Below, one piece after another: positions 36,514 through 45,094 of a DNA stretch of 64,000 nt (position 1 is the first letter of the stretch; each line of letters starts with the position of its first letter). Origin of the DNA: an uncultured Lentisphaerota bacterium (GTDB lineage: Bacteria; Verrucomicrobiota; Kiritimatiellia; CAIQIC01); the NCBI GenBank assembly GCA_903912445.1, contig CAIWHP010000026.1:58847-122846 (forward strand), written 5' to 3'. The translations under genes and the position numbers were made by a program. The notes beneath the pieces were generated by a model, which saw only the letters and a list, made by a program, of their open reading frames with translations, searched no databases and was not told the origin of the DNA.

Positions 36514-37896
36514 ATGAAACTGAAACCAGCCGGTCGTCCTGTATCGCGGCGAAACTTCCTGAGCAGCCTCGGCGCTGTGGCGGCCGGTTCCGCAGCCCTG
36601 CCACGCGTTATCGCCGCGCAGCCGCCTGCGGAAGCACCCGTACGGAGCATCACCGCCGATGTGCTGGTGATCGGCGGCGGCACGGCCGGGACCATCGCCG
36701 CGGTCCAGGCAGGACGGCTTGGCGCGCGCACGGTGCTGGTCGAGGCCGGCAGCCAGCTCGGCGGCACCACGACCACCGCCGGGGTGGATCTCCCCGGCCT
36801 GTTTCACGCCTGGAAGAAACAGGTCATCGCCGGGATCGGCTGGGACCTGGTAATCAAGACCGTCGAGCTGAACGGCGACAAGCTCCCCGACTTCAGCCAG
36901 CAAACCCCGCAACATCATTCCCGGTTCCAGGTCCGCATCTGCGGCGCGCTCTACGCCGCGCTGGCCGAAGAAGCCTGCGTGAAGGCCGGCGTGCAGCTGC
37001 GTTACTATGAGTTCCCGCTCGCGGTGACGGCCGTGGCCGACGGCTGGAAGGTGCGGCTGGCCGGCAAGGGCGAGCAGGTGGACATCGTCGCCAAGCAACT
37101 GGTGGACTGCACCGGCAACGCCGCCGTGATCGGTCTGCTGGGCTTGCCACGGCAACGCGAAGCCACCACGCAGCCCGGCACGTTGATTTACCGGCTCATC
37201 GGCTATGAGCGCGAGAAAGTGGATCTGCCGGCGTTGGAGGCCAAGGCGAAAGAGGCCATCAAGTCCGGCGCGCTGCTGCGGACCGACATGAACGGCGGCG
37301 TGCGCGGCTTCCTTGGCAGCGGCGGGATGAACGCCATGCACATCCTCAACGCGGATTCCTCGACCGCCCAGCTGCACACCGACGCCAACCTCCGCGGCCG
37401 CCAGTCGCTGCTGCGCGTGATGCGCTTCTTCAAGGCGCAGCCCGGCTTCGAAAAGCTGCGCATCGAGCGGCTCCAGCCGGAGACCGGTATCCGCGAAACC
37501 TTCCGCATCGTCGGCGAGACGAATGTGACGCTGGCCGATTATCAGGGCGGGCGTATCTTCCCCGACGCCATCGCCTATTCTTTTTATCCGATCGATCTGC
37601 ACGACGAGCATGGCGTGAAACCGCAGCCGCTGGCCGAAGGCGTCGTACCCACCGTGCCACTGGGTGCCCTGATCCCCAAGGGCAGCCGCAACCTGCTGGT
37701 CGCGGGCCGCTGCCTGGCCAGCGACCGGTTGGCGAATTCGGCGTTGCGCGTGCAGGCGAGCTGTATGGCGATGGGCCAGGCGGCGGGTGCCGCGGCCGCG
37801 CTCGCGGCCCGTTCCGGCGGCACGCCCCTGAGCGTGCCGCTGACCGAACTGCGCAAGACACTCACGGAGCACGGCGCGATTGTCCCGGCGGTGTGA
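36514..37896 (+). CDS. Tat-exported FAD-dependent oxidoreductase
   Basis: A 460-residue paralogue of the 33801-35180 protein. The Tat signal is VSRRNFLSSLGAVAAGSAAL, and the FAD motif is DVLVIGGGTAGTIAAVQAGR with Glu after VLV. SQLGGTTTTAGVDLPG, LVDCTGNAAVIGLLG, NLLVAGRCLASDRLANSALR and GQAAGAAAALAAR follow the family pattern. Substrate unknown. Probably driven by the phased palindrome array just upstream, which also precedes the third copy. Confidence 0.88.
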   Translation: MKLKPAGRPVSRRNFLSSLGAVAAGSAALPRVIAAQPPAEAPVRSITADVLVIGGGTAGTIAAVQAGRLGARTVLVEAGSQLGGTTTTAGVDLPGLFHAWKKQVIAGIGWDLVIKTVELNGDKLPDFSQQTPQHHSRFQVRICGALYAALAEEACVKAGVQLRYYEFPLAVTAVADGWKVRLAGKGEQVDIVAKQLVDCTGNAAVIGLLGLPRQREATTQPGTLIYRLIGYEREKVDLPALEAKAKEAIKSGALLRTDMNGGVRGFLGSGGMNAMHILNADSSTAQLHTDANLRGRQSLLRVMRFFKAQPGFEKLRIERLQPETGIRETFRIVGETNVTLADYQGGRIFPDAIAYSFYPIDLHDEHGVKPQPLAEGVVPTVPLGALIPKGSRNLLVAGRCLASDRLANSALRVQASCMAMGQAAGAAAALAARSGGTPLSVPLTELRKTLTEHGAIVPAV

Positions 37897-37933
37897 GGGA
37901 GGGGCGTTTGCGGACGTTCGGTTGCGGCTGGCC

Positions 37934-37972
37934 GCGTTCTGACGAACGCAGCTACGGAGCGGATGTAGCTGC
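37934..37972. repeat. Double hairpin repeat
   Basis: GCGTTC-TGAC-GAACGC (37934-37949) runs directly into GCAGCTAC (37948-37955) paired with GTAGCTGC (37965-37972). A diverged copy is near 30372. There is no T-run, so it is called a repeat rather than a terminator. Confidence 0.6.
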
Positions 37973-38033
37973 AGTCGTCAGACTGCGGCCAACGCCAGCC
38001 CACGCACGGCCGCGCACGCCAAACCCCGCGAAA

Positions 38034-38116
38034 AACTCCTGGCCTTGGAAAAGAAACTGTTCAAAGTTTCCAATCCTTGGAATGATGCGGCCATGACAGT
38101 TCCCATCCTTGGAAAA
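38034..38116 (+). promoter_or_regulatory. Phased palindrome triplet overlapping a start codon
   Basis: Centres are 38043 (right arm TTGGAAAA intact), 38075 (GTTTCCAATCCTTGGAATG) and 38107 (AGTTCCCATCCTTGGAAAA), spaced 32 and 32 bp. The ATG of the downstream gene (38093) lies between sites 2 and 3, where other copies read GTGAC. The third palindrome is therefore coding sequence. Confidence 0.72.
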
Positions 38117-39631
38117 TATCTGGGCGCCGCTCTGCTGGCGCTGGGCTGCGAAGCCTTTGCCGCGGAGGAATTGCGCTGCGAACTCGCGGTTATCGGCGGC
38201 GGCAGCGGCGGGTTCGGGGCGGCGCTGGCGGCGGCGCGGCGCGGCGTGGAGGTGGTGCTGGTGGAGCGGGAGGACCGGCTCGGCGGCAACTCGGTCTGCG
38301 GTGGCGTCAGCATCTGGGAGCCGGGCGTCGGCGGCACCGGCCTCCCGTTCGAGCTCTATCAGCGGCTGCGGCAGCAGACGAACGCCGTCGGTATCTATGC
38401 GATGGCGCGGCACCAGGCGTGGTTCGATCCAAAGCGCGAGCCCTACAAATACCCCGGCGGCGAGATGGTGATTGACCCGGCGCGCCGCTACCTCGACTCG
38501 CTACAACGGCACGGCGTGTCGAAACGGGACATCCACGGCGTTGTGTTCGAACCCGAGGCGATGGCGCAGACGATGCGCACGCTGTTGGCGGAGACCGGCC
38601 ATTGCCGGGTCTTGTTCAACACGGTGTTCACCGGAGCCCAGGCCGATGCCGGCCGCGTGCAATCCGTTTCGCTGTCCAGCGGCGCGAAGCTCGTCGCCGC
38701 TTATTTCGTGGACGCCACCGGCGATGGCGTGCTCTGTGCCGACGCCGGCTGCACCATGACGACCGGACAAGAGGCGCGCGTCACTTTTTCCGAACCCAGC
38801 GCACCTGAGCAGCCCACGCGGCGCATCAATGGCGCCACCCTGATCTACCGTGTGACGCCGGAGGCCGCAGCGGCCATCGAGCCGCTGCCCGCCGGCGTCG
38901 CGACGCAGTGCTGGTGGAACCAGCGGTTTCCTTCGGCCCAGATCAACCACTATCCCAACGGCGACCTGAACGTGAACATGCTGCCGACGATGGATGGCGC
39001 GGAGCTCAGGCAACGCAGCTACGGCGACGCGCTCATGGAATGCCAGCGGCGCATCCGCGCGCACTGGCACGATGTGCAGACGCGCTGCGCCGAGTTCCAG
39101 AAGTACCGCATCAGCTGGGTCGCGCCCGCGCTCGGCATCCGCGAGTCGCGGCGCGTGGTTGGTGAATATGTGCTGACGGAGAACGATCTCCGTGCCGGCA
39201 TCAGCGGGCAAAAGCATCCCGACATCGTCTGTCTCGTGGATCATCCGATGGACACGCATGGCGGACACAGCCGCGGCATCGGCGAATTGCGCGAGCCCTA
39301 CGGCGTGCCTTATCGCTGCCTGATCCCCAAGGGCCGGAGCAATCTGCTGATCGCCTGCCGTGCCGCGAGCTTCAGCTCCCTCGCCGCCTCAAGCTGCCGC
39401 CTCTCGCGCACGATGCTGGAGCTCGGCGAAGCCGCCGGTACCGCCGTCGCACTGGCGAAAGAGCTGAAAGTGGCGCTGCCCGCCGTGCCGCCGGACCGCC
39501 TGCGGGCCGCGCTGCGCACTCAGCACGTCCAGCTTGAGTTCCCGCTCTCGGCGGAGCTCCGCGCCTACGTACAGCAAGCCGATACCGCCGCCAGCGAACC
39601 GGCCACAGCCAACACCCGGAGACAACCATGA
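38093..39631 (+). CDS. Exported FAD-dependent oxidoreductase starting inside a phased repeat
   Basis: A 512-residue protein starting MTVPILGKYLGAALLALG, a Sec-type signal peptide ending EAFAAE. A TTG 48 bp upstream is open in frame but would add a charged extension before the signal. The FAD motif is ELAVIGGGSGGFGAALAAAR. DRLGGNSVCGGVSIWEPG, YFVDATGDGVLCADAGC and RSNLLIACRAASFSSLAAS match the family. Unlike its two paralogues it lacks a twin-arginine motif, so the export route differs. Its first codons derive from the repeat. Its stop overlaps the next start (ATGA). Confidence 0.85.
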   Translation: MTVPILGKYLGAALLALGCEAFAAEELRCELAVIGGGSGGFGAALAAARRGVEVVLVEREDRLGGNSVCGGVSIWEPGVGGTGLPFELYQRLRQQTNAVGIYAMARHQAWFDPKREPYKYPGGEMVIDPARRYLDSLQRHGVSKRDIHGVVFEPEAMAQTMRTLLAETGHCRVLFNTVFTGAQADAGRVQSVSLSSGAKLVAAYFVDATGDGVLCADAGCTMTTGQEARVTFSEPSAPEQPTRRINGATLIYRVTPEAAAAIEPLPAGVATQCWWNQRFPSAQINHYPNGDLNVNMLPTMDGAELRQRSYGDALMECQRRIRAHWHDVQTRCAEFQKYRISWVAPALGIRESRRVVGEYVLTENDLRAGISGQKHPDIVCLVDHPMDTHGGHSRGIGELREPYGVPYRCLIPKGRSNLLIACRAASFSSLAASSCRLSRTMLELGEAAGTAVALAKELKVALPAVPPDRLRAALRTQHVQLEFPLSAELRAYVQQADTAASEPATANTRRQP

Positions 39632-40908
39632 ACCCCGGCAGCAGCAACCGCCGCGCCTTCTTGAAGACCGCTTTGCCGGCCGCGCTCGCCTGCGGGCTGC
39701 TCCGGCCGCAGCGCGGCTGGGGCGCTGCGGCGGAAAAGCTGCCGCCGGTGCGCGCGCTCACGCGCGGGCCGAAGTTTCACTGGCGCGCCTACTACGACAA
39801 ATTCCTGTTCGACCCGACGGACAAGCTCGTGCTCGCCAACGAGGTGGCTTTCGAGGGGCGGTCGCCGACGGCCAACGATGCGATCCGCGTCGGCATGGTG
39901 GATATCGCCGACGGCGATGCGTGGCACGAGCTCGGCACGGCGCGGTCGTGGAACTGGCAACAGGGTTGCATGCTGCAGTGGGTGCCGGGCTCCGCGAGCA
40001 CGGCCGCTTGGAACGACCGCGAGGGCGACCAGTTCGTCTGCCACCTCCTCGACGTGAAGAGCGGCAAGAAGCGCACGCTGCCGCATCCGTTCTATTGCTT
40101 CAGCCCCGACGGGCGCTGGGGCTTCGCGCCGGATTTCCGCCGGCTCAACGACACGCGGCCGGGCTACGGCTACGCCGGCGTGCCCGACCCGAACAAGGAC
40201 GTGCTCGTGCCGGACAACGCGGGCATCTGGAAGATGGACATGGCGACCGGCGAGCAAAAGCTGCTTTTCACCTTCGCCGACGCCGCGAAAATTCCGTTCA
40301 CCGGCCGGCCTGACGCGGCGTTCAAGCCCGCCTCGAAACACTGGTTCAACCATCTGCTTTGCAACACCGATGGCTCGCGCCTGTTCTTCCTGCACCGCTG
40401 GCACGCGCCCGGCGACAAGGCCGCCTTCGGCACGCGGGCCCTGACGATGAACACGGACGGCACCGGCCTGCACGTCCTCGACCCGTGGGGCGGCACCTCG
40501 CATTTTGTCTGGCGCGACGCGCAACACATCGCCGCGTGGGCGTGGCACCCGTCGCATCAGTCACGGTTCTATCTCTACGAGGACAAGACGGACAAAGTCG
40601 AGGTCATCGGCAAGGATGTGATGACACAAAACGGCCACAACACCTACCTGGCGAACACCAACAACGAGTGGATCCTCAACGACACCTATCCCGACAAGCA
40701 GCGCCTGCAAAACCCTTACCTTTTCCACGTGCCCACCAACCGCCGCCTGCCGCTCGGCCACTTCCTCTCCCCGGAAGCCTACAACAACGGCGAATGGCGC
40801 TGCGACACGCACCCCAGCGCCAGCCGCGACGGCCGCCTCGTCTCGCTTGACTCGCCCCACAACGGCGGACGGCAGGTCTATCTGATCAACATCAACGGGA
40901 TGACCTGA
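39628..40908 (+). CDS. Tat-exported beta-propeller protein, oligogalacturonate-lyase (PL22)-like
   Basis: A 426-residue protein with Tat signal NRRAFLKTALPAALACGLL. Propeller blades include YCFSPDGRWGFAPDFRR, CNTDGSRLFFLHRW and TMNTDGTGLHVLDPWG. Clustered histidines (WFNHLL, TSHFVW, WHPSHQSRF, NGHNTYL, DTHPSASRDG) resemble the metal-binding His set of PL22 oligogalacturonate lyases, and DTHPSASRDGR is a common end of that fold. It could act on unsaturated or short uronides, or simply bind them. Translationally coupled to the FAD oxidoreductase by ATGA overlap. Confidence 0.65.
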   Translation: MNPGSSNRRAFLKTALPAALACGLLRPQRGWGAAAEKLPPVRALTRGPKFHWRAYYDKFLFDPTDKLVLANEVAFEGRSPTANDAIRVGMVDIADGDAWHELGTARSWNWQQGCMLQWVPGSASTAAWNDREGDQFVCHLLDVKSGKKRTLPHPFYCFSPDGRWGFAPDFRRLNDTRPGYGYAGVPDPNKDVLVPDNAGIWKMDMATGEQKLLFTFADAAKIPFTGRPDAAFKPASKHWFNHLLCNTDGSRLFFLHRWHAPGDKAAFGTRALTMNTDGTGLHVLDPWGGTSHFVWRDAQHIAAWAWHPSHQSRFYLYEDKTDKVEVIGKDVMTQNGHNTYLANTNNEWILNDTYPDKQRLQNPYLFHVPTNRRLPLGHFLSPEAYNNGEWRCDTHPSASRDGRLVSLDSPHNGGRQVYLININGMT

Positions 40909-40943
40909 ACGTCGGCACAACAGCGCAGAGGCTGGAGGCATTC

Positions 40944-42068
40944 ATGAGGAAAATTTCCTGTGCGATTACAGTCATGGTAATTCTCTGCTCTAGGATTGTT
41001 TTGGGTGAGACCGAGTCCTCGCGTTCTCTTGACCTGGCCATCTCTACCGTCGTCCAAGAAATCTGTCCGTCCAACGGAATGACCGCTGCGGATGTACGGA
41101 CACTTTGGGGGCAGCCCACAACGGTAAACAGTACCAGTCGATCTTTTATTAATCCCCCGGCAGGCTTTTCCTATTGGTCATATAGGTCAAGCTATCGCGA
41201 CCTCCAATTGGACGGCCCGCCCAAGCCCGAGGATTTTTTTCGGCTGCACATCTATTTCATTCACGGCAGGGTTTTGGGATCAGAGTTGAACCCTTGCCTG
41301 GCAAGCCACCGTTTCTTATCCCACATCTACTGCACAACTTCTGGTGTATCTGTGTCTTATTCGCCGACACCGCAGGGTGTTCACAACAGTGCTGCAGCTA
41401 CAGACAATCAGCACAAAGTTCTAGCCTTGCTCAAACAGTATCGAGATGACTGGCGTGCCGGTCATGACCGTAATCATCCCGAAGCTGGTCACTTCATTAT
41501 GGGGCACCTTCCGGCTGCAATTACCCCTGAATTAATTGCCAGTGCTTTTGGCTTCTCAGGACAACTTCTAATGACTGACGCGCAGGGATCCGATCAGAGG
41601 CATCTCGGCGGCGCTCAACCGTTGTGGGGGGCGTCGTTTGCTGGAACAAATCTCACGTTCGCGCGGACGCACATTCTCGCATACAAACAAGGGACGTTTC
41701 TAACACCTGCCCTCGAAGCTGGCTTTACAAACGCCCTTCAGCAAATTCAGGCCGGCCTTGCACTCACCGTTTCAAACACGGCGGAACGCACAATGATGGC
41801 CAAGGACCTTTCAAAATCCTTCGGTCGATTTGATCTCCCAGCTAATATTCATGGATACGTCCGCTATGGCTTTGGCGGATGTGAGCTCGTGGCGCAGATT
41901 CCGCACCAGTCCTTGGACCTCCTGCTCACCATTAACTTACCCAATGGAGATGCCGGTCCCTTCTATCTCGACACACCCCAAACTCATGAGTACTACACAA
42001 TAATGCGCAATAGTCCTGGGCAACTACTTCGGGACGCATTACCCGTGATACTTAAGGTGCTGAAGTAA
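40944..42068 (+). CDS. Hypothetical secreted protein, AT-richer than its surroundings
   Basis: A 374-residue protein with a signal peptide ending RIVLGE. GMTAADVRTLWGQPTTVN near residue 45 resembles the start of SmpA/OmlA- or BLC-like small domains, but nothing else is recognisable. A second domain from about 150 (KVLALLKQYRDDWRAGHDRN) to the end has no motif I know. Codon use and base composition are visibly lower in GC than neighbouring genes, suggesting foreign origin. It faces the PQQ-like gene convergently, with 94 bp between stops. Confidence 0.6.
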   Translation: MRKISCAITVMVILCSRIVLGETESSRSLDLAISTVVQEICPSNGMTAADVRTLWGQPTTVNSTSRSFINPPAGFSYWSYRSSYRDLQLDGPPKPEDFFRLHIYFIHGRVLGSELNPCLASHRFLSHIYCTTSGVSVSYSPTPQGVHNSAAATDNQHKVLALLKQYRDDWRAGHDRNHPEAGHFIMGHLPAAITPELIASAFGFSGQLLMTDAQGSDQRHLGGAQPLWGASFAGTNLTFARTHILAYKQGTFLTPALEAGFTNALQQIQAGLALTVSNTAERTMMAKDLSKSFGRFDLPANIHGYVRYGFGGCELVAQIPHQSLDLLLTINLPNGDAGPFYLDTPQTHEYYTIMRNSPGQLLRDALPVILKVLK

Positions 42069-42162
42069 AAATACATCCTTCGCCGTTCCTTCGAGCACGC
42101 ACATCAAAGACTCGGTGCTTCTGTGATTAAATCTTCTTCCGTTGGCGGTGCGTGGTCAGGGC

Positions 42163-43743
42163 TCATGGGCTGGCCGCGGTCAGGCTGAAGCAGGTGATGC
42201 CTTTGCGACCGCGGAGGATGAGTTTGCCGTCGGCGATGGCGGGCGAGGGGACGCCCAAGGCGCCGCGGACGTTGGCCTGGCCGAGCTGGATGCGTTTCTC
42301 GGGCGAGAGCTTCATCATCATGATTTTCGAGCCGCCGCTGACGAGCAGGAAAGCTTTGCCGTCGGCCAAGACCGGCGATGTGATCGCAGACGCCATGACC
42401 TTCTCTTTCCAGAGCTGCTTGCCCGTGTCGAGCTCGAGGCACCAGTGGAAGTTGTCGTCCATCAGATAGACGTGGCCATCCACGATCAGGGGGCTGGACT
42501 GTGAGCGCAGCGGATCATAGGGCAGGTTCCAAACTTGGACGAAGTTGGTCGCGGTCAGCTTGCCCGCCATGATGCCGATTTTCGCGTTGGAGGTTTGCAC
42601 CGCGAGCATGTCGCCCGCGAGCGCGGGCGTGCAGTCGCCGCCGGCCGGCGTCGTCCAGAGCACTTCGCCGGACTTGAGGTCCACGCCGGTCAACGCTTTG
42701 CCGTTGCAGATGACGACGGTTTTCTCGCCGCACTTCCACGCCACAGGCGAGGCGTTGCCGCCGCCGGCCTTCGGCTGCGTCCAGAGCTGCTTGCCCGTCG
42801 CCGCATCGAACCCCACGAGCTTGCCGGCGTTCACCACGAGCACGCCATCGGCCGCCAGCGGCGACGACGCAGGACCTTTTGACGGCAGCGGCGCGGCCCA
42901 GACCTGCTTGCCGGTGTTCGCATCCACGGCGTAGCAATTCAGGCTGCCGAGCGCGAAAATTTTCCCGTCCGCGATGCACGGCGTGCTGGAGGCATTGCGT
43001 CCCACGGCCTCGCCGGGCGCAGAGAATTTCCAGAGCGTCTTGCCGGTGGCGAGGTCGAGGCAGACCACCGCGTCATCGGCCTTCTTCATCGTCGGCGGCA
43101 CCGCGGCGATGATTTCCTTCGCCAGCTTCTCGCCGAAGTTCTGCTCGTTGACCCACTGTTCCATCGCCGCCTGGTTGGGAAAGCGCTGCTTCGAGACGGT
43201 CAGCAGCTTGTCATAGACCTCCAACGGAATCGCATCGCCGCGCCGGTTGAACCGGCCGCGTACATAGCCCCCGCTGGTCTGGCGCTTCTTCGCATCGAGA
43301 TGCTTCGCGAGCCAGTCCTCGACGAACTTGTCGTAGGCCGCGCCCATCAAGTTCGGGTCGAGCTCGCGGCGCGTCTGCTCCATGCTCTCCACGGTTTCCT
43401 TGGGCCAGCCGGCGACCGACTGATAGCCCAGCTGCCGCATCACGATGTCATCGATCCCGCGCGTCTCGGTGGGCACATCGGTGTGCCAGACGAGGGAGAC
43501 ATAGGCCCGTCCGCCCGCCGCGATGGGACTGCTGAAGCCGCCGTAGTCGTCGGAAGGGATTTCCTCGCTGTCCCACAATTTCTTCAGGCCCGACGCGGGC
43601 CACTGGTCGGCCAGCGGCGAACTCTCGATCAGGCTGCCGTTGCGCAGCGGCCCGCGCCACTGCGGCCAGTCACTCGCCGCCGTCGCCGAAAGCAGCGAGC
43701 AAAGCACCGCCAAGCCAATCCCGCCATGCATGTGGTTTTTCAT
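42163..43743 (-). CDS. Secreted PQQ-binding-like beta-propeller repeat protein
   Basis: A 526-residue minus-strand protein, signal peptide ending SATAA, then DWPQWRGPLRNGSL, the usual start of exported PQQ-like propellers in PVC genomes. Blades carry the repeat signature, e.g. VVCLDLATGKTLWKF, YAVDANTGKQVWAA, VGFDAATGKQLWTQ, TGVDLKSGEVLWTT and LELDTGKQLWKE. About 120 residues (roughly 80-200), rich in charged helices (MEQTRRELDPNL, MEQWVNEQNFGE), interrupt the propeller. No PQQ-dehydrogenase catalytic Asp-Cys-Cys set is seen, so enzymatic activity is doubtful; it may be a scaffold or sensor. It is divergent from the 44031 gene across a palindrome-bearing gap. Confidence 0.85.
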   Translation of the reverse strand: MKNHMHGGIGLAVLCSLLSATAASDWPQWRGPLRNGSLIESSPLADQWPASGLKKLWDSEEIPSDDYGGFSSPIAAGGRAYVSLVWHTDVPTETRGIDDIVMRQLGYQSVAGWPKETVESMEQTRRELDPNLMGAAYDKFVEDWLAKHLDAKKRQTSGGYVRGRFNRRGDAIPLEVYDKLLTVSKQRFPNQAAMEQWVNEQNFGEKLAKEIIAAVPPTMKKADDAVVCLDLATGKTLWKFSAPGEAVGRNASSTPCIADGKIFALGSLNCYAVDANTGKQVWAAPLPSKGPASSPLAADGVLVVNAGKLVGFDAATGKQLWTQPKAGGGNASPVAWKCGEKTVVICNGKALTGVDLKSGEVLWTTPAGGDCTPALAGDMLAVQTSNAKIGIMAGKLTATNFVQVWNLPYDPLRSQSSPLIVDGHVYLMDDNFHWCLELDTGKQLWKEKVMASAITSPVLADGKAFLLVSGGSKIMMMKLSPEKRIQLGQANVRGALGVPSPAIADGKLILRGRKGITCFSLTAASP

Positions 43744-43796
43744 TGGGGTGTGAGTGTAGGAACTTCAGGCGCGGAGTCAATCCCGCTGACGTTCCG

Positions 43797-43907
43797 ATTT
43801 CCAAGTCCCGGAAAACCTGCGCATATTTCCCAAGCCTTGGAAAAGGGACTGTCATTTATCTCCAAACCTTGGAAATATGCCGCCGTGACTTTTCCAGCCG
43901 GGCTTTG
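43797..43907 (+). promoter_or_regulatory. Phased palindrome quadruplet in a divergent intergenic region
   Basis: Centres 43806 (ATTTCCAAGTCCCGGAAAA), 43835 (TTTCCCAAGCCTTGGAAAA), 43867 (ATCTCCAAACCTTGGAAAT) and 43899 (left arm only) are spaced 29, 32 and 32 bp. The spacers keep GGGACTGTC and ATGCCGCCGTGAC as elsewhere. A CTGTAGCGGCGG-type GC repeat follows at about 43946. This is the only four-site copy, lying between divergent genes. Confidence 0.7.
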
Positions 43908-44030
43908 CGAGATGGGCAGCCTTGCGCTGCCAAGCTTGGGAACTGTAGCGGCGGCCTGTGGCCGCCGAGGGCGATCCCTCCATGGTGGGATTGCTTCACA
44001 GAAAGCCAGGCATGGATCGGGAGACACGAT

Positions 44031-45062
44031 ATGAAGAGCATCCTGTTCCTGTTATGCCTCGCGCCGCTGCTCGTGGCGGCAGAACCGAACCCAGCACCGA
44101 AGCCGGCTACCAGCCAGTCGGCAGAGGTGAAGTGGTATCCGGGGCACTATGTGACGCTGGGGAGCAATGATGGGTGCGAAAAATGGCAGGCGATGGCGGG
44201 GAAGAAAAACTTCGTCGGCGGGCAGCGCATCTACAAGTGGCGGCAACTGGAGCCGGAACTGGGCAAGTATGACTTCCGCGCCATCGAGGCCGATCTCGCC
44301 TTGCTGCGCGGGCAGAAGCAGCGGCTGATCCTCGAAATCTGGGACAACCAATTTCACGGCGAGGCCACGCCGCCCGTGCCCGATTATCTGCTGGGCGCGG
44401 CCTATCAAGGCGGCATCGCCCATCCGGCGCAGCATCCCAAAGGCGTGCGCACCAAGCGCTGGGTGCCCGCGGTGATGGAGCGTTACATCGCGCTGATGGC
44501 GGCGTTGGGAAAACGCTTCGACAGCGATCCCCACTTCGCCGGACTGATTCACACCGAGACCGCCACGGAAAACAAAGGCGCCGGCTTCGAGGATTTCAGC
44601 GGCGCGGCTTTTCATCAGCAGATGCTGCGGCTCGTCGAGGCGAGCCGGAAAGCGTTCCCGCACACGCCGGTGCTCATCTTTGGGAATTATTATCCCTATC
44701 GCGGGCCGGATGGCCTCACGCAACTCGCCAGCGCCGCCGTGAAACAGGGCGTTGGCTGGGGCGGTCCCGATCTCGTACCCGGCAAAAAGATCTGGGGCTA
44801 TGACATCATCCGTGCCAACGCGGGGCGGATGCCGCTGGGACTCTCGGCGCAGTGGGACACGTTCAAAGGCGAGTGGACCATGCAGCAGCTGTTGGATTGC
44901 GCGACCAAGGACCTGAAACTCAATTTCGTTTTCTGGGGCTGCTTTGACCGCCACAAAACCGGAGGCCTCTCGCTCACCAAGGATGTCATCCCCGCCGTCG
45001 AGGCCTATGCCACCAGCCTCGTCACCGAGCGCCCGGGCAACCTGAACGTGGCGGCTCATTGA
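44031..45062 (+). CDS. Secreted TIM-barrel glycoside-hydrolase-like protein
   Basis: A 343-residue protein. ATG 44031 has CGGGAG at 44018-44023 and opens signal peptide MKSILFLLCLAPLLVAAE. The same leader type (LLCLAPLL-A-AEPNPAP) starts the GH5-like protein at 60622. YKWRQLEPELGKYDFRAIE is the classic strand-2/helix motif of clan GH-A barrels, and HTETATEN near residue 180 may hold the acid/base Glu. FVFWGCFDRH is near the last strand. The family is not assigned. It is followed 33 bp on by the beta-helix gene. Confidence 0.62.
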   Translation: MKSILFLLCLAPLLVAAEPNPAPKPATSQSAEVKWYPGHYVTLGSNDGCEKWQAMAGKKNFVGGQRIYKWRQLEPELGKYDFRAIEADLALLRGQKQRLILEIWDNQFHGEATPPVPDYLLGAAYQGGIAHPAQHPKGVRTKRWVPAVMERYIALMAALGKRFDSDPHFAGLIHTETATENKGAGFEDFSGAAFHQQMLRLVEASRKAFPHTPVLIFGNYYPYRGPDGLTQLASAAVKQGVGWGGPDLVPGKKIWGYDIIRANAGRMPLGLSAQWDTFKGEWTMQQLLDCATKDLKLNFVFWGCFDRHKTGGLSLTKDVIPAVEAYATSLVTERPGNLNVAAH

Positions 45063-45094
45063 GAAAATAATTCTGATCCATCCGGGAATTCTCC

